64,000 nt of DNA, from NCBI GenBank assembly GCA_018287875.1, contig JAGVVL010000002.1:1178001-1242000 (forward strand), in the 5' to 3' direction. A program made the translations under genes and the position numbers. How positions within the stretch are numbered: position 1 is the stretch's first letter; each line of letters begins with the position of its first letter. Below are positions 31,621-44,144 of the stretch, in pieces. The stretch comes from Nigrospora sphaerica (Eukaryota; Ascomycota; Sordariomycetes; Amphisphaeriales; Apiosporaceae). The notes under the pieces were generated by a model. It saw only the letters and a list, made by a program, of their open reading frames with translations, was not told the DNA's origin and did no database searches.

Positions 31621-34600
31621 CTACTCCATGGGTCCGAAAAAGCGTGTAGCTTCCTCGAGTTCTGGATCGCCATTGGAGAAATCCCAGCCGACAATGGTCG
31701 ATGTCTGGCTACAGCAAATGATGCGGCGTGCATCAAACTGAAGCTTGAAGACCCGAGGGTTGGAATCCGTCTGAGCAATATGTGGGTGATGTTGTCCCGG
31801 CACCGCAGCGGGTGCGGGAGCTGGTGCCGGCGGCCCTCCCTGCGCTATGGCGGGCGACTGCGTCATAGTTGGGACACCATCCTGGACATATGAGGGGTGC
31901 TGCTGAGGGTGTTGCATAATGTACGGGGCACGATGTGTTCCCTGACTTGGAGTAGGTGGCCCTGCGGATGCAGAAGAAGATCCGGCTACAGCTTCGGTGC
32001 TGGACTGGCTGTCGACGGTATGGGTTGGTGTGGCAGCTCGGCTAGACGAGCCCTGGTTCCGCGGACGGTTGCGGGCTTGCAGCAAGGCGCCTAGCCGGGA
32101 GGAAGAACCCTGGGCTGTAGCAGGCGATTGAAGCAAAGGAGGTGTGGCTGATGTGCTCGTCTGCTGATGCGACGGGCGGCTCGTAGAGGGTGGCAGTGAT
32201 CCGTTGGGACCCGTTTGGGATGATGACGGCTGCGACATATGAGATGTCGGGTGGTCCGCAACCGCAGGTGTAACAGCCGCTGCCTGAGCGCGGTTCTGAG
32301 CGATTCGGGTTTGCAAAAGGGCCGCCGTGACGACTTGTCTGAGTTGCGCGCGTATAGCTGCGTTTGGCTCGCGATCGATGGCCGATTGAATCAGGGAATG
32401 GCTATTCAGCAGGCCCGGGAAGCGCGCAAGGGCAATGCGGAGTGCGGCCGGGCCTTGCGATACATAGAGATCGATCATGCGAGCCGAGGAGGCGATGGGC
32501 CCGGGGCTGGTGGCCATCACTTCGTTCTCCATGACATGCACAGGGGGGGTGGGCATTTGTTGCACCGCAGGAGGCGCGCTCGCCGAGGGAAGTGGACGAG
32601 TTGAAGTTCCCGCCACCACCTGCGTATCTGCATGAGGAGACGCGCCGCCTGCTGGGGTCGGGGGCGACGCCGCCCGACTCATGGAGGGCTGTCGCATTGC
32701 CGAGGCCGCCGCGTCTTCCTGGCGAAGTGTATGGGCACTCCGCCACACTCCCTCCTTGTCTCGGCGCCAGATGATGACCGTTTGGTCGTAAGAGCCCGAG
32801 ACGATTCGTCCATAAGGACCGCCGCCGCCTCCGGGTGGCAATTTGGCCCCGTACGCGGTGATGTCCTCGGGCCGCCGACTCCCTGCGTTCAGAGCCTTAC
32901 CCCGAACCAGGTGAGAGTCGCCGAGCTTCCCGGACTCGACCGCCTTAAAGTACTCCTCGTCGACCTGCTTTGCGGCGTTGCGGTCTTCCTCGGCGCTGTA
33001 TGCCAGGTCCCCAAAGCCAGCCTGCACGGTGCGCACAAGACTAGTATGCGCGCGGAGGCTGGCCACTTCGAGGCCCGTTTCGCGGTCGAAGACTTTGACC
33101 TCGTTATCACTGCTTCCGCTCACAATACGGCGGCCGTCGTACTGAACACACGCAATGCCTTTGTTGTGGCCCAAGAAGGTCCTTCGACAAATTTGGTTCG
33201 GCCAGTCCCAGACTTTGATATGTCTATCTCCACTGGCCGACACAATCTCGCTACCGCATATCTGTACAGCATTGACAGCAGCCCCGTGCCCCTCCAAGCA
33301 GCCGATTTGTGTATAGGGCGGCTTCAACGGCAGCTGGCTCAAGATGTAGTCTTGGTGATCCGGGTGTTTCAGGAGGTGGGTGGGTACGGCACTGACTGCC
33401 TTAATGTCGCCGTAGCCTTGGTCGCCGGGGTGAAGGGGTCGCCGGTTGAAGATCTTGATGGTCTTATCCTTGGAGCAGGTCACCAGGATTCGTTTGTCGA
33501 ATTTGACGTTGAGTACGGATTCGCTGTGCGCCTTCGTGAGGCGCTGGACCATCTGCCCTGTCGAGAACTTCCAGATGATGACGTCTGAATCACTGCTACC
33601 CGATACGATCAGGTCCTCCTCGGGATCCGAGTCGAACTGCAAGCACAGGACCGACCCGGTATGGCCACGAAGTGGCTGGCGCACAAGGCGGCGTGTGTGC
33701 ATGTTCCAGATGCGCAGAGTTCGGTCCCGGCTACCACTCACAAGATACGCCGAGTTGAACTGGAGGCTGTAGATGCACTCTTTATGCCCCTCTTGGGGGT
33801 AATCGGGGTGTGGGAGCTGGAAGTTTGTGTACTTTCCCGTTTCCCAATTGTACTCCAACCTCCGCCGCATAGTGTACAGCCACTGCCAGTTGATCTTGTA
33901 CCGCATGTCCCGCGTATCGAAAGACCACAGCGACGCCTTGGGAAGGGTGGGCAGCGTCACCGAGGGTATAGGGGTATCACGTGGCACTTCAGCCTTCGCC
34001 TTGCCCTTGCCCTTGGCGTCGAAGGCGTTGGGCGTCGCTTCGCGCGCCGGCGAGTTGCACAACGGACTCGGCGAAGCCATCACGAGGTGGCCAAAATTAT
34101 GGACAACACTGGTTGTGCTCTTGGATGACGAGGAACTGCCTTTGACGCCAGGGCCGCCGAATAGACTAGTACCCGCCATCTCCGTGTCGCCGGCGGCGGC
34201 GTCGTTCTGGTCGTCGTCAAGGTCCATGGACTCGCCACCACCGGCCGAGTCGTGCGGCGTCGGGTCGGAAATGGCTCTTTTCTTATGAGCATGGCCGTAC
34301 TCGGACGAACGCAGTCGCTGAGGGTGCATGACATCGGCGCTGGACAGGCCAGCGTTCATCCGTTCCTCGGCCAGGGCAATCTCTTTGGGTAGGGCGCGCC
34401 ATCCCTCGAGGTAGAACAGTTTCTCCCACAACTTGCGATCGGCGGCCAGCTCATGCCAGCCGCGACAGGCCTGCGCGACATGGATGAGGGAGACAGGGTC
34501 GAGGTAGCCCAAGATCTTCAGGCATATCTCGGTAGGGAGGTATTCGACAAAATCGATGTACAAACGGGGGTTCAGATGGGTCAGGACGATGTCGGCAATG

Positions 34601-34812
34601 ACGTGGGTCGGAAGTTCGTTGAGGATAGCCATGGCCAGCTGCTTCTTTTCGGCGACGGAAAGATTCGACATCCGGGGGGCCAGCCAGTTGCTGAAATCGG
34701 TGGGCGTGCGCGCGGTGTCGCCCAAGGGGAGGGCGCTGCTATCGGCAGAAGGATAGAGTGGGTGTTCGCTATAACCCTCGTCGGGTTCCTGAGCGGTAGG
34801 AAAGGGTTCCAT
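31621..34812 (-). CDS. fwd-1: F-box/WD40 protein, FWD-1 (Slimb/beta-TrCP) like
   Basis: A single exon of 1063 residues. The F-box is at ~88-135 (YLPTEICLKILGYLDPVSL, ACRGW, LWEKLF). WD40 blades run from ~343 to ~683, with GHTGSVLCLQFD, ILVTCSKDKTIKIF, GHGAAVNAVQI, IVSASGDRHIKVWDW, GHNKGIACVQYDG, RIVSGSSDNEVKVFD and RIVSGSYDQTVIIW. The blade sequences resemble Slimb/beta-TrCP closely. In Neurospora, the Slimb homologue FWD-1 is the SCF substrate receptor that targets the clock protein FREQUENCY. A Ser/Pro/Gln-rich stretch of ~330 residues (~690-1020) then interrupts the propeller, and a last WD-like strand pair (FKLQFDARRIICCSQTSTIV, GWDF) closes the protein at the very C-terminus. I infer an SCF ubiquitin-ligase substrate adaptor; orthology to FWD-1 is likely but not proven. 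Confidence 0.85.
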   Translation of the reverse strand: MEPFPTAQEPDEGYSEHPLYPSADSSALPLGDTARTPTDFSNWLAPRMSNLSVAEKKQLAMAILNELPTHVIADIVLTHLNPRLYIDFVEYLPTEICLKILGYLDPVSLIHVAQACRGWHELAADRKLWEKLFYLEGWRALPKEIALAEERMNAGLSSADVMHPQRLRSSEYGHAHKKRAISDPTPHDSAGGGESMDLDDDQNDAAAGDTEMAGTSLFGGPGVKGSSSSSKSTTSVVHNFGHLVMASPSPLCNSPAREATPNAFDAKGKGKAKAEVPRDTPIPSVTLPTLPKASLWSFDTRDMRYKINWQWLYTMRRRLEYNWETGKYTNFQLPHPDYPQEGHKECIYSLQFNSAYLVSGSRDRTLRIWNMHTRRLVRQPLRGHTGSVLCLQFDSDPEEDLIVSGSSDSDVIIWKFSTGQMVQRLTKAHSESVLNVKFDKRILVTCSKDKTIKIFNRRPLHPGDQGYGDIKAVSAVPTHLLKHPDHQDYILSQLPLKPPYTQIGCLEGHGAAVNAVQICGSEIVSASGDRHIKVWDWPNQICRRTFLGHNKGIACVQYDGRRIVSGSSDNEVKVFDRETGLEVASLRAHTSLVRTVQAGFGDLAYSAEEDRNAAKQVDEEYFKAVESGKLGDSHLVRGKALNAGSRRPEDITAYGAKLPPGGGGGPYGRIVSGSYDQTVIIWRRDKEGVWRSAHTLRQEDAAASAMRQPSMSRAASPPTPAGGASPHADTQVVAGTSTRPLPSASAPPAVQQMPTPPVHVMENEVMATSPGPIASSARMIDLYVSQGPAALRIALARFPGLLNSHSLIQSAIDREPNAAIRAQLRQVVTAALLQTRIAQNRAQAAAVTPAVADHPTSHMSQPSSSQTGPNGSLPPSTSRPSHQQTSTSATPPLLQSPATAQGSSSRLGALLQARNRPRNQGSSSRAATPTHTVDSQSSTEAVAGSSSASAGPPTPSQGTHRAPYIMQHPQQHPSYVQDGVPTMTQSPAIAQGGPPAPAPAPAAVPGQHHPHIAQTDSNPRVFKLQFDARRIICCSQTSTIVGWDFSNGDPELEEATRFFGPME

Positions 34813-37800
34813 GCCGGCGGAGGGTTTGGCTCGGGGCCAACCTGGGTGTGGAGCGTAAGGACTACGGCGTGGTATCTTCTCAGCCGCCGCGGGCGTCGCT
34901 CCGGGGGCCAGCCAAGCTCAGAGTTGATGCAGACAGACAGGCCGGTGCGGTTGTCAGTTTTCCTGATGCAAGGGCAGAGGGCCCTCTCGATGCTTTTAAA
35001 GTTACCAAGCGAAGGCGAAGTTGATGATGGCGCAATGGGAGGTTATATGTAAGCAGGCAGCAACCACAGTCGCTGATTGGGCCAGGAGGGGGGATGATGG
35101 ACGGGCGGCACGACGGGATACTCGCGCGGCGGCGCCGTATGTCTAGAGGACCAGCAACGAAAACAATGGGCTATGGGCTGTGCCAAGGCACCTATGGAGG
35201 GGCGCTAGCCACCGGAACGCGGGTGCAGAGAGGCGGCTGGGCGGGCTTCAATGCGACCGAACCTGCTCGTCGTGGGGGCGGGGGAGGGGAAGTCGCAAAG
35301 AGGCTCAAAGAGGCAGTGAGTGATGTCGTCGTCGGGCGTGTTGTTGTCGGCATGGAACGTTGGCATCCGCAACACAGCCGGTATGGGGGGAGGATCGACC
35401 AAGCTTCCCTTCTAGTCGCTACCGTCGCGGGACTCCACAAGGAGCAACGGCGTCGTCGGCAGTAGTGGACGTATTAGGATACGGTACCCAGAGCCCTGCA
35501 ATGCGGCGGGCGGCACGGCTGCAATGGAAACCGGATTCATACGGCACTGCCCTTACGTACCCGTAGAGCTGGAGAAGGCGAAGGGGACGATGGGAGGCGA
35601 CGTCAGATGAACAGGCGCTTTGTGGGGAGACCAAAGCCGCGCAGCCTTGTCGACGCCAAAACGGACAGGGAGAAAACCAGGGAATTCGCAGGCCCGGTCG
35701 CATCCATGAACGGCGAACGGCCGTGTACGGAGCGTCGGGTAGGAGAGAGACGCGGGTGTGGGGAAGAATGGATGGATGGGTAGACCTGGCTGGAGGAGGC
35801 TCTCGGTGGAGGTGGAAGGATGGGCTAGTTGTAGGTGAGGCGGTTGGAGGGATGAACGCTCGCTAGGTAGGTTTTCTACCTGAGAGAACGAGCTGGACAT
35901 AGGAGGCAACGGAGGACAGGAGGCAGGAACTGGCTCAACCACTAGTGCAACGATTTATAGTGTAGTGAGCCAATTTCTTCTGTCCCCCTCCTGGGAGGCT
36001 GGGAGGCAGAGGCACATCCCCATCGACCTGCCATGGAAGAAGTGGAAGCCGCCCGAGGCGGACGAGGCAGAGGCCTTACCGTGTTCGGCTTTCAGCTCAA
36101 GTTTTTTACCTGCTCGGTCCAATTCAATATTGCTCCTGGAAGCCTAAAGGTGCGGTGCCAGCATGCATGTTCTTTGCAGGTGAAGATGCGGGTGGTCCTT
36201 ACAGCAACTGCCGTCTCATCACGATAGACACGAGGGACAATGAAGGGATGACGTCCATTTCCATGGAATCCCCAGACAGCCATGATGAGTTGCTTAGCAT
36301 AGGCCCAGCCCCGGCCAGAGCGCACGCTGGTCCTTGGGTCTCGGTACTGTACAACGTCCCATAGGGACGGAAACGAAGGTTCCATAGACGCATCCACAGA
36401 TCCGTGAACCAGTAACCGTTCGGCCCCACGTCTCCCCCAACCCTCCATGGCGCCTGAACCTATCCAAGGTTCCACATTGCGGGCAGCAAACGGCCTCTGC
36501 ACCGGTTGTGATGCAGTATACATAGTAGCTGGGCCGAACAGGGCCTTAGACGACGTCAACGGTCACCTTGCCCCCTTCGTCCGGAGCAAAATGTTGCAAC
36601 GGACCGGAGCAGATACCGCATTTCGGGGGCGGCACGCACACATAAATAGCATAACCTAGCACCCGTTATTCGGGTCGCCCTGCCAACCCTCCAGGCCACA
36701 AACGGCCCGGCGCGCGGGACTATGTCTCTCAACCGCCATCACTTTGAGCGAGTCCGTGACGGCGAAGCCTGGCTAACCACCCCAACCACCCCAACGCTCC
36801 CTTCCGGCGTTACTATGGTCTTACAGCGGCTCTGGCCGCCAAGGAGAGTATCCCCATTCCTCCCTCCACGCCTGAGAGCTGGAAGACCAACCGCCCTATC
36901 CGCTTGTACACCAATTGCCGATAAGGCATAGGCAACGAGCTGGGCATCGTTCTAAAGGCCCCTGTGCCGGGAAACCCAGGTCTTCTTCCGGGGCCAAAGC
37001 GGTCCCGTCTTCCTAGTACGACTTCTTTTGAAGCTAAACACAACAGAGTGAAGGATCATGACGATCAAATATTGGTAACAAAGCCCAGCATGAGTTCTAT
37101 AAGAGCAGGAAGAGCAACAGTAGCCCGTGATGGAAGCCAGTAATGGTACAAGACAGGATCCCTGTGGCGTTCCCAACGTTGGACGTTAAGCGAGCGAATA
37201 AATCTAAACAATTTGCTGGGCAGAAACGCATTATTTAACTAAGCATGTACTCGTAAAGAGGATACAGCCGGTTACTTCTGATTTCTGATTTCTTACCACC
37301 TCTCTTTGTGGGAATGTATAGGTCTCTTGTTGTATTTGGCTACCAGTCCGAACTAGCTGTAGCCGCGTTGGTGGCAGCCACACCATGGGGGTTGTCTCGT
37401 GTTGCTGGGTTGGAACGCTCGAAGATGTTCCCGGGGCCTCATTCGGGTTGCCCGAATACCGCAAGTTACCCAACAACCCAAGGAGGTAGAGTTCGTTGGG
37501 TACTGCCTGCATCGGCATGTTCTACCTAAGCACTGGAAGAGTTTGCTTACGGCGGCTTCCTCCGTCACTCTACTTGGCTCAAAGGGATACCCAGAAGACA
37601 GAGGACTGGATATCAAATGTGAAACGAGTTGGCTCTTCAAGCATGAATAGACTTGCAGATGCTTTGTACAACGAGCCATACAGTTACGCCAACCTGACAC
37701 TGGGAATGATGAGCAGGCATAAAAGTACACGCCAGCAAAGCACCGAAAACATTAAGGTGCACCTTACTCATGTAGCATAGGCTCGCCATTTCAGCAAGTG

Positions 37801-40472
37801 TTGTTCCTCCTACCACAAAAGTTCGAAATGTATAATGGCAATAAGAAGCAAGACGAGGCCTCTGTGTAACGGTGACCGAATCGTGTGGTTTCCTAGTCCT
37901 GGTGCTGAAACATGGTCTTCCGCTGATGCCTCGGCATCAGCGACTTCCCACAGAAACAACCGGAATCTAAAACACCCTTTTCTATTCTCTTGCGGTCTTT
38001 GACACAATCGCGCCGTTTGGGCAATAGACTACCCCAGGTAGATGGCCATGCTTGGTCCAGCACCACACCGCCGTCGCTTCCCGCAACATGACGATCGTGA
38101 GCGGTCACCGACCAGCCCTACGAATACCCCCACGCTCCGCCATCCGACGGCAAATTCCCTCTAGGCGCCCGCGCCTGTAAAAGCGCGAGGCCGGGACGTG
38201 ATATGCGGGGCCAAGTAAGCTCGAATCTAATGCGGGACTGAACCTTGGTGGCCATCGCTCACTAAATATAGACGCTCGCCCCGCGGCCAGCAGAAGAGCC
38301 ATCTCTCTACCGCTCTGCCGGTTCACGATTCGTAGTTGGACCATGGTGCTGTAGCAGCGCTTGCGGAGGACAGATCCGGGGGGAGCCGCCTCGTCGGGCG
38401 CGAAAGCCGGGGTGCGTGCGTCACGACGGGCTCGGGGCGCGGCAGGCGAGCCAGGCGTGGTGGTCGCGAAGAGCAATCACATGATAGGGAGTTGCGCGCC
38501 CCGTCGTACATGTAGAAGCCGGTGAGTGGCTCGGTCGAAGCGCGGCATATGTGGCGTCTGCCCTTGACTTGGCGTGTGCTGGAGGCCGAGGAGGCGCTCG
38601 CAACGAGCAGCACTGACGGGTAAGCACGGCAGACAAACGTCGCGGCACGCAGCGGGCGGTGGGTTCACGGGCAACTCGAAGTCATCCGAGAGTTCAGGCT
38701 TGCCGAGGAGAGGGAGATGGGAGGCAGGCAGATGGAGTGGACGTAGGTGCCGGCCAGGTTTTGGAGGGCATGCCTGCAAGCCACGGGAGGCTTCCGGATG
38801 CTGCACAACGAGGCACGAGATCGCGAAGCGTCAAAAGCAACCCGAATCATGTATCTGGGAGCCGATGTCGATCGGCCTAGATCGAGTAGGTACTTGGCTT
38901 TGACACAATGCTTTCGCTTATCAGCCCTACCACGACGGCCGCCAAAGCAGGGGGCCCGGAGCGGCTGTATATTCGAAGGTCACCCAATCCAGTCGCATTG
39001 GCGTATTTGTAGCCACCATACTTTGTGTAGTCCAAATGCGTTCGCGGGCCGAGTATAGCGCAAAAATACGGGGCAGGGCCTCGTCGCCCACACTATGTCG
39101 AAGCATGTGCAGAGCGAGGCATTCGAGAGCCAACAGGACGGATCGTTGAAACATACACTGGCCCGTGGGTCCAGAAGCAACAGCACGAGTCCGCAGTCGT
39201 GTGCGCTACATGCTCCATACGTCCATGCATACGGGTTGGATGTACACTTACATCCCCATCGGCGGCATCCCCATAGGCAGATACGCGGCAGATATGTGTG
39301 GTGTACTACGAGTCCAGGGTTGGCGGGCAAGCTGTCATATTTTCCGCAGAGATGATCAATGCGGCCTTTCATGCGGCCGCCAGGTCATGCAAGCCTCGAC
39401 GGCGAGCATGGGGCAGCTGTAGGCAATGGGGTGACGCGATTTGTCACGGGAGCCCAAAGAACCCCCCTTCCCCCAAGTTCAGATGCCCGCCTAATCCCAA
39501 AAGAAAGTGGAAGAGTCATGAAGCCAGCAGGAGGCCCATCCAGATCCCCAGGCGAGCCGAGCCAGGCAGACACAACGCCGGGCAAAGCACGCCTTACGAG
39601 CTCATGGGATACACAGTAAAAGCGCTTTCTCCTAGCACTGCTTCTCGGCTCGGGGGTCGGTTAGGATTCCCCGAGGCGCGCCGGAATCGATTTTTGACCT
39701 GGGAAGGCGGGGTAAAGGCATCCATCCCCTCGGCTGTAGCGGATTGAAGGTCGAAGGCGGACCATTGTTTTTTTTTCGATCGGCATGAATAGGCTGTTTC
39801 AAAGTCCTTGAACAGCCCGACGCCAACTTGGTCGCAGGGAGGAGTGGAGGATGCTCAGGGTTTGGGCAAAGCTTGCTGGCCAGGTGCTGTCAGGGGAGCC
39901 ATTGATGGAAGCCTGCATGGAAGCCTCGAGGAACAAAACCGTGCCCGCCATCCCAAGGAGGAGCAGATAGTTGGGGGTCAGTCAAAAGGTTACCTGCCTA
40001 ACCTCCTCCCCCCGACGGCTGGTCCATCGTCCCGCCCGAGTGCCAACTGGGTCGAGATGAAATACCACTAGTTACATCGGTAGCGTACGTCGCAGGCGTC
40101 TTAGTCGATCGCCTGAGGGAAATTCGCAAGGCTTGGCGATGCCTTTCGCTGGAACTGTGGATGGTAAAAAGGGTGGCCGCCATGGGAAACTTTCAAATTC
40201 CCATCAACCAGCGCGGCACGACCCCAAAGCCAAGGTGATAGAAGCAAGATCTGTTTTTATTTTCTTCTTCTTTCTTGCACTGCGGCAAGGTCCTCATGGC
40301 TTCAGCCAGCAGGATACGATATGACAGCCGTGATGCATGCTGCTAGGGCAGCTGATTATGTTTGGTGTGGGATGAAGTAGGTACTGGTTAGCCTGGATGC
40401 AAACACAGGTGATGAAACTTGACCTTCTGGCAGGAGACAAATACCCAACCTAGCCCCGTATGCCACTGGAGA

Positions 40473-40495
40473 CCCCCCCCCCCCCTTTTTTTTTT
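40473..40495. repeat. C13T10 homopolymer junction
   Basis: Thirteen C followed directly by ten T in non-coding DNA. Confidence 0.95.
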
Positions 40496-42975
40496 CCTCC
40501 CTCGTTCTCAATTCATGGAGGTGTACCTGTACTTGCTGTCGCAGTCTATATGGACGGAGGATATAGTGGGCCAGACTGCCACCAGCACCTGAGGGGGACG
40601 ATCCAGTACTGGCGCCAACCCAGGGAAAAGGTCCCCTGGGCGTTCGCGTGGCAGGGGGCACAAATCGATTGACCCGAAGCCATCCCTACCACAACCCACG
40701 AGAACTAAACCATACTCGGCCGCCTAGGGCAGTTAGCCAGCCAGCTAAGAAGGCAGCTACGGTAAGAAGGAGATGCATCAGTGCTTCACGATGGCAGCCT
40801 GCCACGCCCAAGGAGGCCATGACGCCCATGGCTCGGCTGGGCGATGGTTCCGTTGCACGCGAGATGCGCGGCGCATGAGGCAAAAAAAAAAACCCTCATT
40901 GGGCTTTTTGTCGGTCGATGGCCCAATTCTGCCGCCTATTCCACGCAAAGGAAAAAAGACGGTATTTTAGTCGCCCCCGCCTGCATGCAAAAAAAAAGGA
41001 AGTGCAGGAGGGCGGGCCGCCCCCCCAGCTCCCCCTGTCCGTTGTTGCCCAGGTGTGAGCGGGCTGGACGGGAGAGCGGGCAAGGCCTCAAGACCCAATG
41101 AGGGCGGGACATCCAATGTACGGGAAAGCAGGCGTGAATACGCAACGGAGCCGGCACGGCGCCGTCTTCGGGGCTGACGGATTGCCTCCTTGATCGGGTC
41201 CTGCATGAATATTCTATGGGGTTGAGCCCGATCAACAGAAAGGCCAGGGTGGACTCATGCACTGGCGCAGCGCTGATACCCCCCTCGCTCCTACCAACGG
41301 GTACTGGGGAAGCAAGTCAGCTGTTCAAAGAGGCGGGCAGGTATTCGACAGAGGCAGGAAGAGCTGATGCAGCGGGCGGCCCGACGATCACGGTCTAGCC
41401 CACGATGACGGGAGCTTTGGCTGCGTTTGGTCTAGTCCAAGTCCTCGCTAATTTGAAACACCAAAACCTCATTCACAATCAATGCCCAATGTACGTGTGT
41501 ACGTCCTGTCTCTCAACTTGTTAACTGCGCGTGGGCGCTACGAAGGTGCTATGCGAGTACCTAGCGTGCAACACGTCGGGGCCGCTGTAGTTTTTTCTGG
41601 TAGACAACAAGGCCCAGCAGAGGGCAAGAACGGTTTACCAAGGCAGGAAGAGGGGGCCAGGCACCCAGAGCACAGAAACATTGTCGACGAACGTAGAAAC
41701 CTCCACCACACTCTTGGAAGCGCAGTACGGCGGCGAGAGTGGCGTTGGCAGCAGCAACAGTGGTTGTTATCATGGTGGACTTCGTACGTGTGTGTGTCGT
41801 GTGTCGTGTGCATGCGTACGCACCTATGTGTTCACCTCGTGCGCCGTGGGAACGGGACCACACGCTGATAGAAACATCCCTGTCGGTACCTACCCCGAAC
41901 AACTCGGAACGCCTGAACACGGCGATGGTGTCGGGAACAGTAGCCGGGCCACCACAGGCGAAGCACGCGGGTGCATATGACGTCCTACTAGTCCGATGGG
42001 AGGCTTGGTGGTTTTTCCAGCACCTTCTGGTGCTGCGGGTAATGAGGGAGAGGAAACCAGAAATTCGTGAAAGAAGCTGCGCAAGGGACTAAGGGGGCCA
42101 TGGCCTGGCCTACCCTCCGTAGGTACACGGATATCTTGGATCGACGTTGGACGTATGAACGTGTCTCCAGCGGCAGGTAGTGAGTGAGTCGTGTCAGATA
42201 GTAGTATGAAGAGGCGTCCATGTCTCTACAAAAAAAAACACACAGGGTTTCCTGACGGTGCTGGGTGTCGTCATAGTGCTTCATTATTGTCTGCATGGCA
42301 GACAGGCATAGGGTCTCTGAGGTACATCCATCCTACAGGGGATGTGTGTGTACGTGGAGTAGGGATACATGGGTAAGACACATGGCGGGCCTAGGTTAGT
42401 AGGCACCCGACCGACCTGCAGGCCTGGCTGTCAAGAAGGGGCGGGGGGCGAGAAAGAGCAAAGAGCAAAGAGGAGGAACAGGAAGAACCCTGAGAACCTT
42501 GGCCAAGGGACGGGAGAGGGCCACTGCGGTGTGCAGCGCGCACGCATAGATCAGTTCTAGCAACCCGAGGTACCTATTTGGCCCGTAGGGAGAGGAGGTG
42601 GTAGTATGGGAGGTCGCGAGAGATGGCCAGGTACCTGAACATCCGAGTTGCTGTACCGCCTGCCATCCACTCCTCCAGCCGCGCTGGTCCCATCCCTCCC
42701 CCACCCCACTCTCTCTGGCGTAGCCCCGGGAGGGGGCTTTAAGTGATGGATGATCGGTCGGACCAAGCATAGGAAGCCTACCTCCCTCCCTCTAATAAAA
42801 ATAAGGAGGCACTTTGGAATCCCGCCGAGGAGGAGAAACGCTCACCAACGCACGACCTGCTCACCTCCCCCTCCCCCGACGAAAAACGGGCCTCGACGAA
42901 CAAAGGACAACAAATGAAGGGCTGCAGCCGCCCATCAAGCCCGCAGTGAAATCGGAGCGTGACCTTGCACCGAGT

Positions 42976-43060
42976 GTGTGGGTGTGTGTAAGAAGGAGTG
43001 TGTGTATGTATGTGTGGGTGTGCGTGTGGGTGTGCGTGTCCAGTACCCGTCCAAGTGTGT
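42976..43060. repeat. GT-rich low-complexity tract
   Basis: Imperfect (GT)n with GTGTGG and GTATGT variants over about 85 bp, upstream of cdc24. Confidence 0.9.
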
Positions 43061-44144
43061 GTGAGCGTGCGCGCGCGCCTCTTTGTGCAGTATTATTTGA
43101 CCTTTGCTGGTGGAGAGTTTGGGTGCTATCCGAAGTAGCCCGACGTTAGACATTGGCCTCCTAACCGCCGCTCTCGGTCACATCGACTTCCCACGTTTCA
43201 AGTTGCCTTATTGGCTTACCAAGGCTGGACTGCTGCGCACGACACCCTCACTGCCAGAGCCACCGAGCAACCTGAACTCTATCGACCCGACGTAATTCCC
43301 TCCCCGCGCCGAAGAAGCCCTCGAGGGACCATATCGACTCGGTCGGACCCTGACGAGAGACAAAGACGGCCCAACCGACCCAGCTCGGGACAATACTCTA
43401 CGACGACGAGAACAAGCACGCTCGACGCCAACGCCAACCCCCTGGACTGAGGGGTAGCCCTTCCATTCCATTCCCGACGCACACGGCTGTCGTCAAGTTC
43501 ACATCACCGCATCCTCGAATCACCCGCCCCTTCACGGCGCCTTCAAGAACCGAGCGGCGCAGAGCGATATCGCGAGGCCTCGTCCCGCCACCCCGTGCCG
43601 ACAAGGAGCAGAGACGGTCGCTGCCAACGAGTCGCCCGACTGCAGGCCACGCAAACGGGGAACCACCCTCGCTCCGTCCCCCTGCCGATGAACCTGGGTT
43701 GCGAATACGACCCTGAATTCGCCAGCTTCTTTATCGCCGCGGCCGCGCCCGTTCACGACGAAAAAGAGTGGCGACACCTCTACGCAAACACGCGCTGCCA
43801 CCTCCATTGCCCGCATCCCCATTGACTTTCGTTTCGAACCCGCCGACACCCAGGAGGGACACTCGCTCCCGACTCCTTTCACACCCACGGCGCAGCCTCT
43901 ACCTGCCCTTGGCTTAATATTCGCCATCGTTGCGCCCAATTTCCCCCGCTTTCGACCCCCGTCCTTTCCAGCTGGATCGCAGCGATCGCAACAACCCCCC
44001 ACTCTCGGAAACCCATTTCCAGCGCGCGTTGGCAGCCACTGAACGCTGCACTGCTGCACTTCGGACCCGTTCCACGCCGGCGACGGATTCGAACCCAGCG
44101 ACCGTGCGTACGAGCGCATGGGGTGATCGAGTCCTACTTGTAAC

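Larger units (their letters stand above)
34813..44144. other. 9.3 kb gene-free span between divergent fwd-1-like and cdc24
   Basis: I read both strands and support no coding gene here. The ends are pyrimidine-rich and look like long 5' leaders: minus strand 34.8-35.9 kb for the fwd-1-like gene and plus strand 42.8-44.1 kb for cdc24. The inside holds homopolymer runs (C13T10 at 40473-40495, A runs near 40.88 and 40.99 kb), a GT-rich tract at 42976-43060, and many scattered short open frames without family features. A 46-codon ATG frame at 43688-43825 could be a cdc24 leader ORF. Confidence 0.55.

Noticed and set aside
35553..35942. 129-codon Pro/Ser-rich minus-strand frame upstream of the fwd-1-like gene
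   Set aside because: Reads like a pyrimidine-rich leader or promoter, not a protein; no motif.
44085..44095. Perfect tRNA B-box complement (GGATTCGAACC)
   Set aside because: No A box, acceptor pairing or T-run at the right distances on the minus strand; it lies in the likely cdc24 leader.
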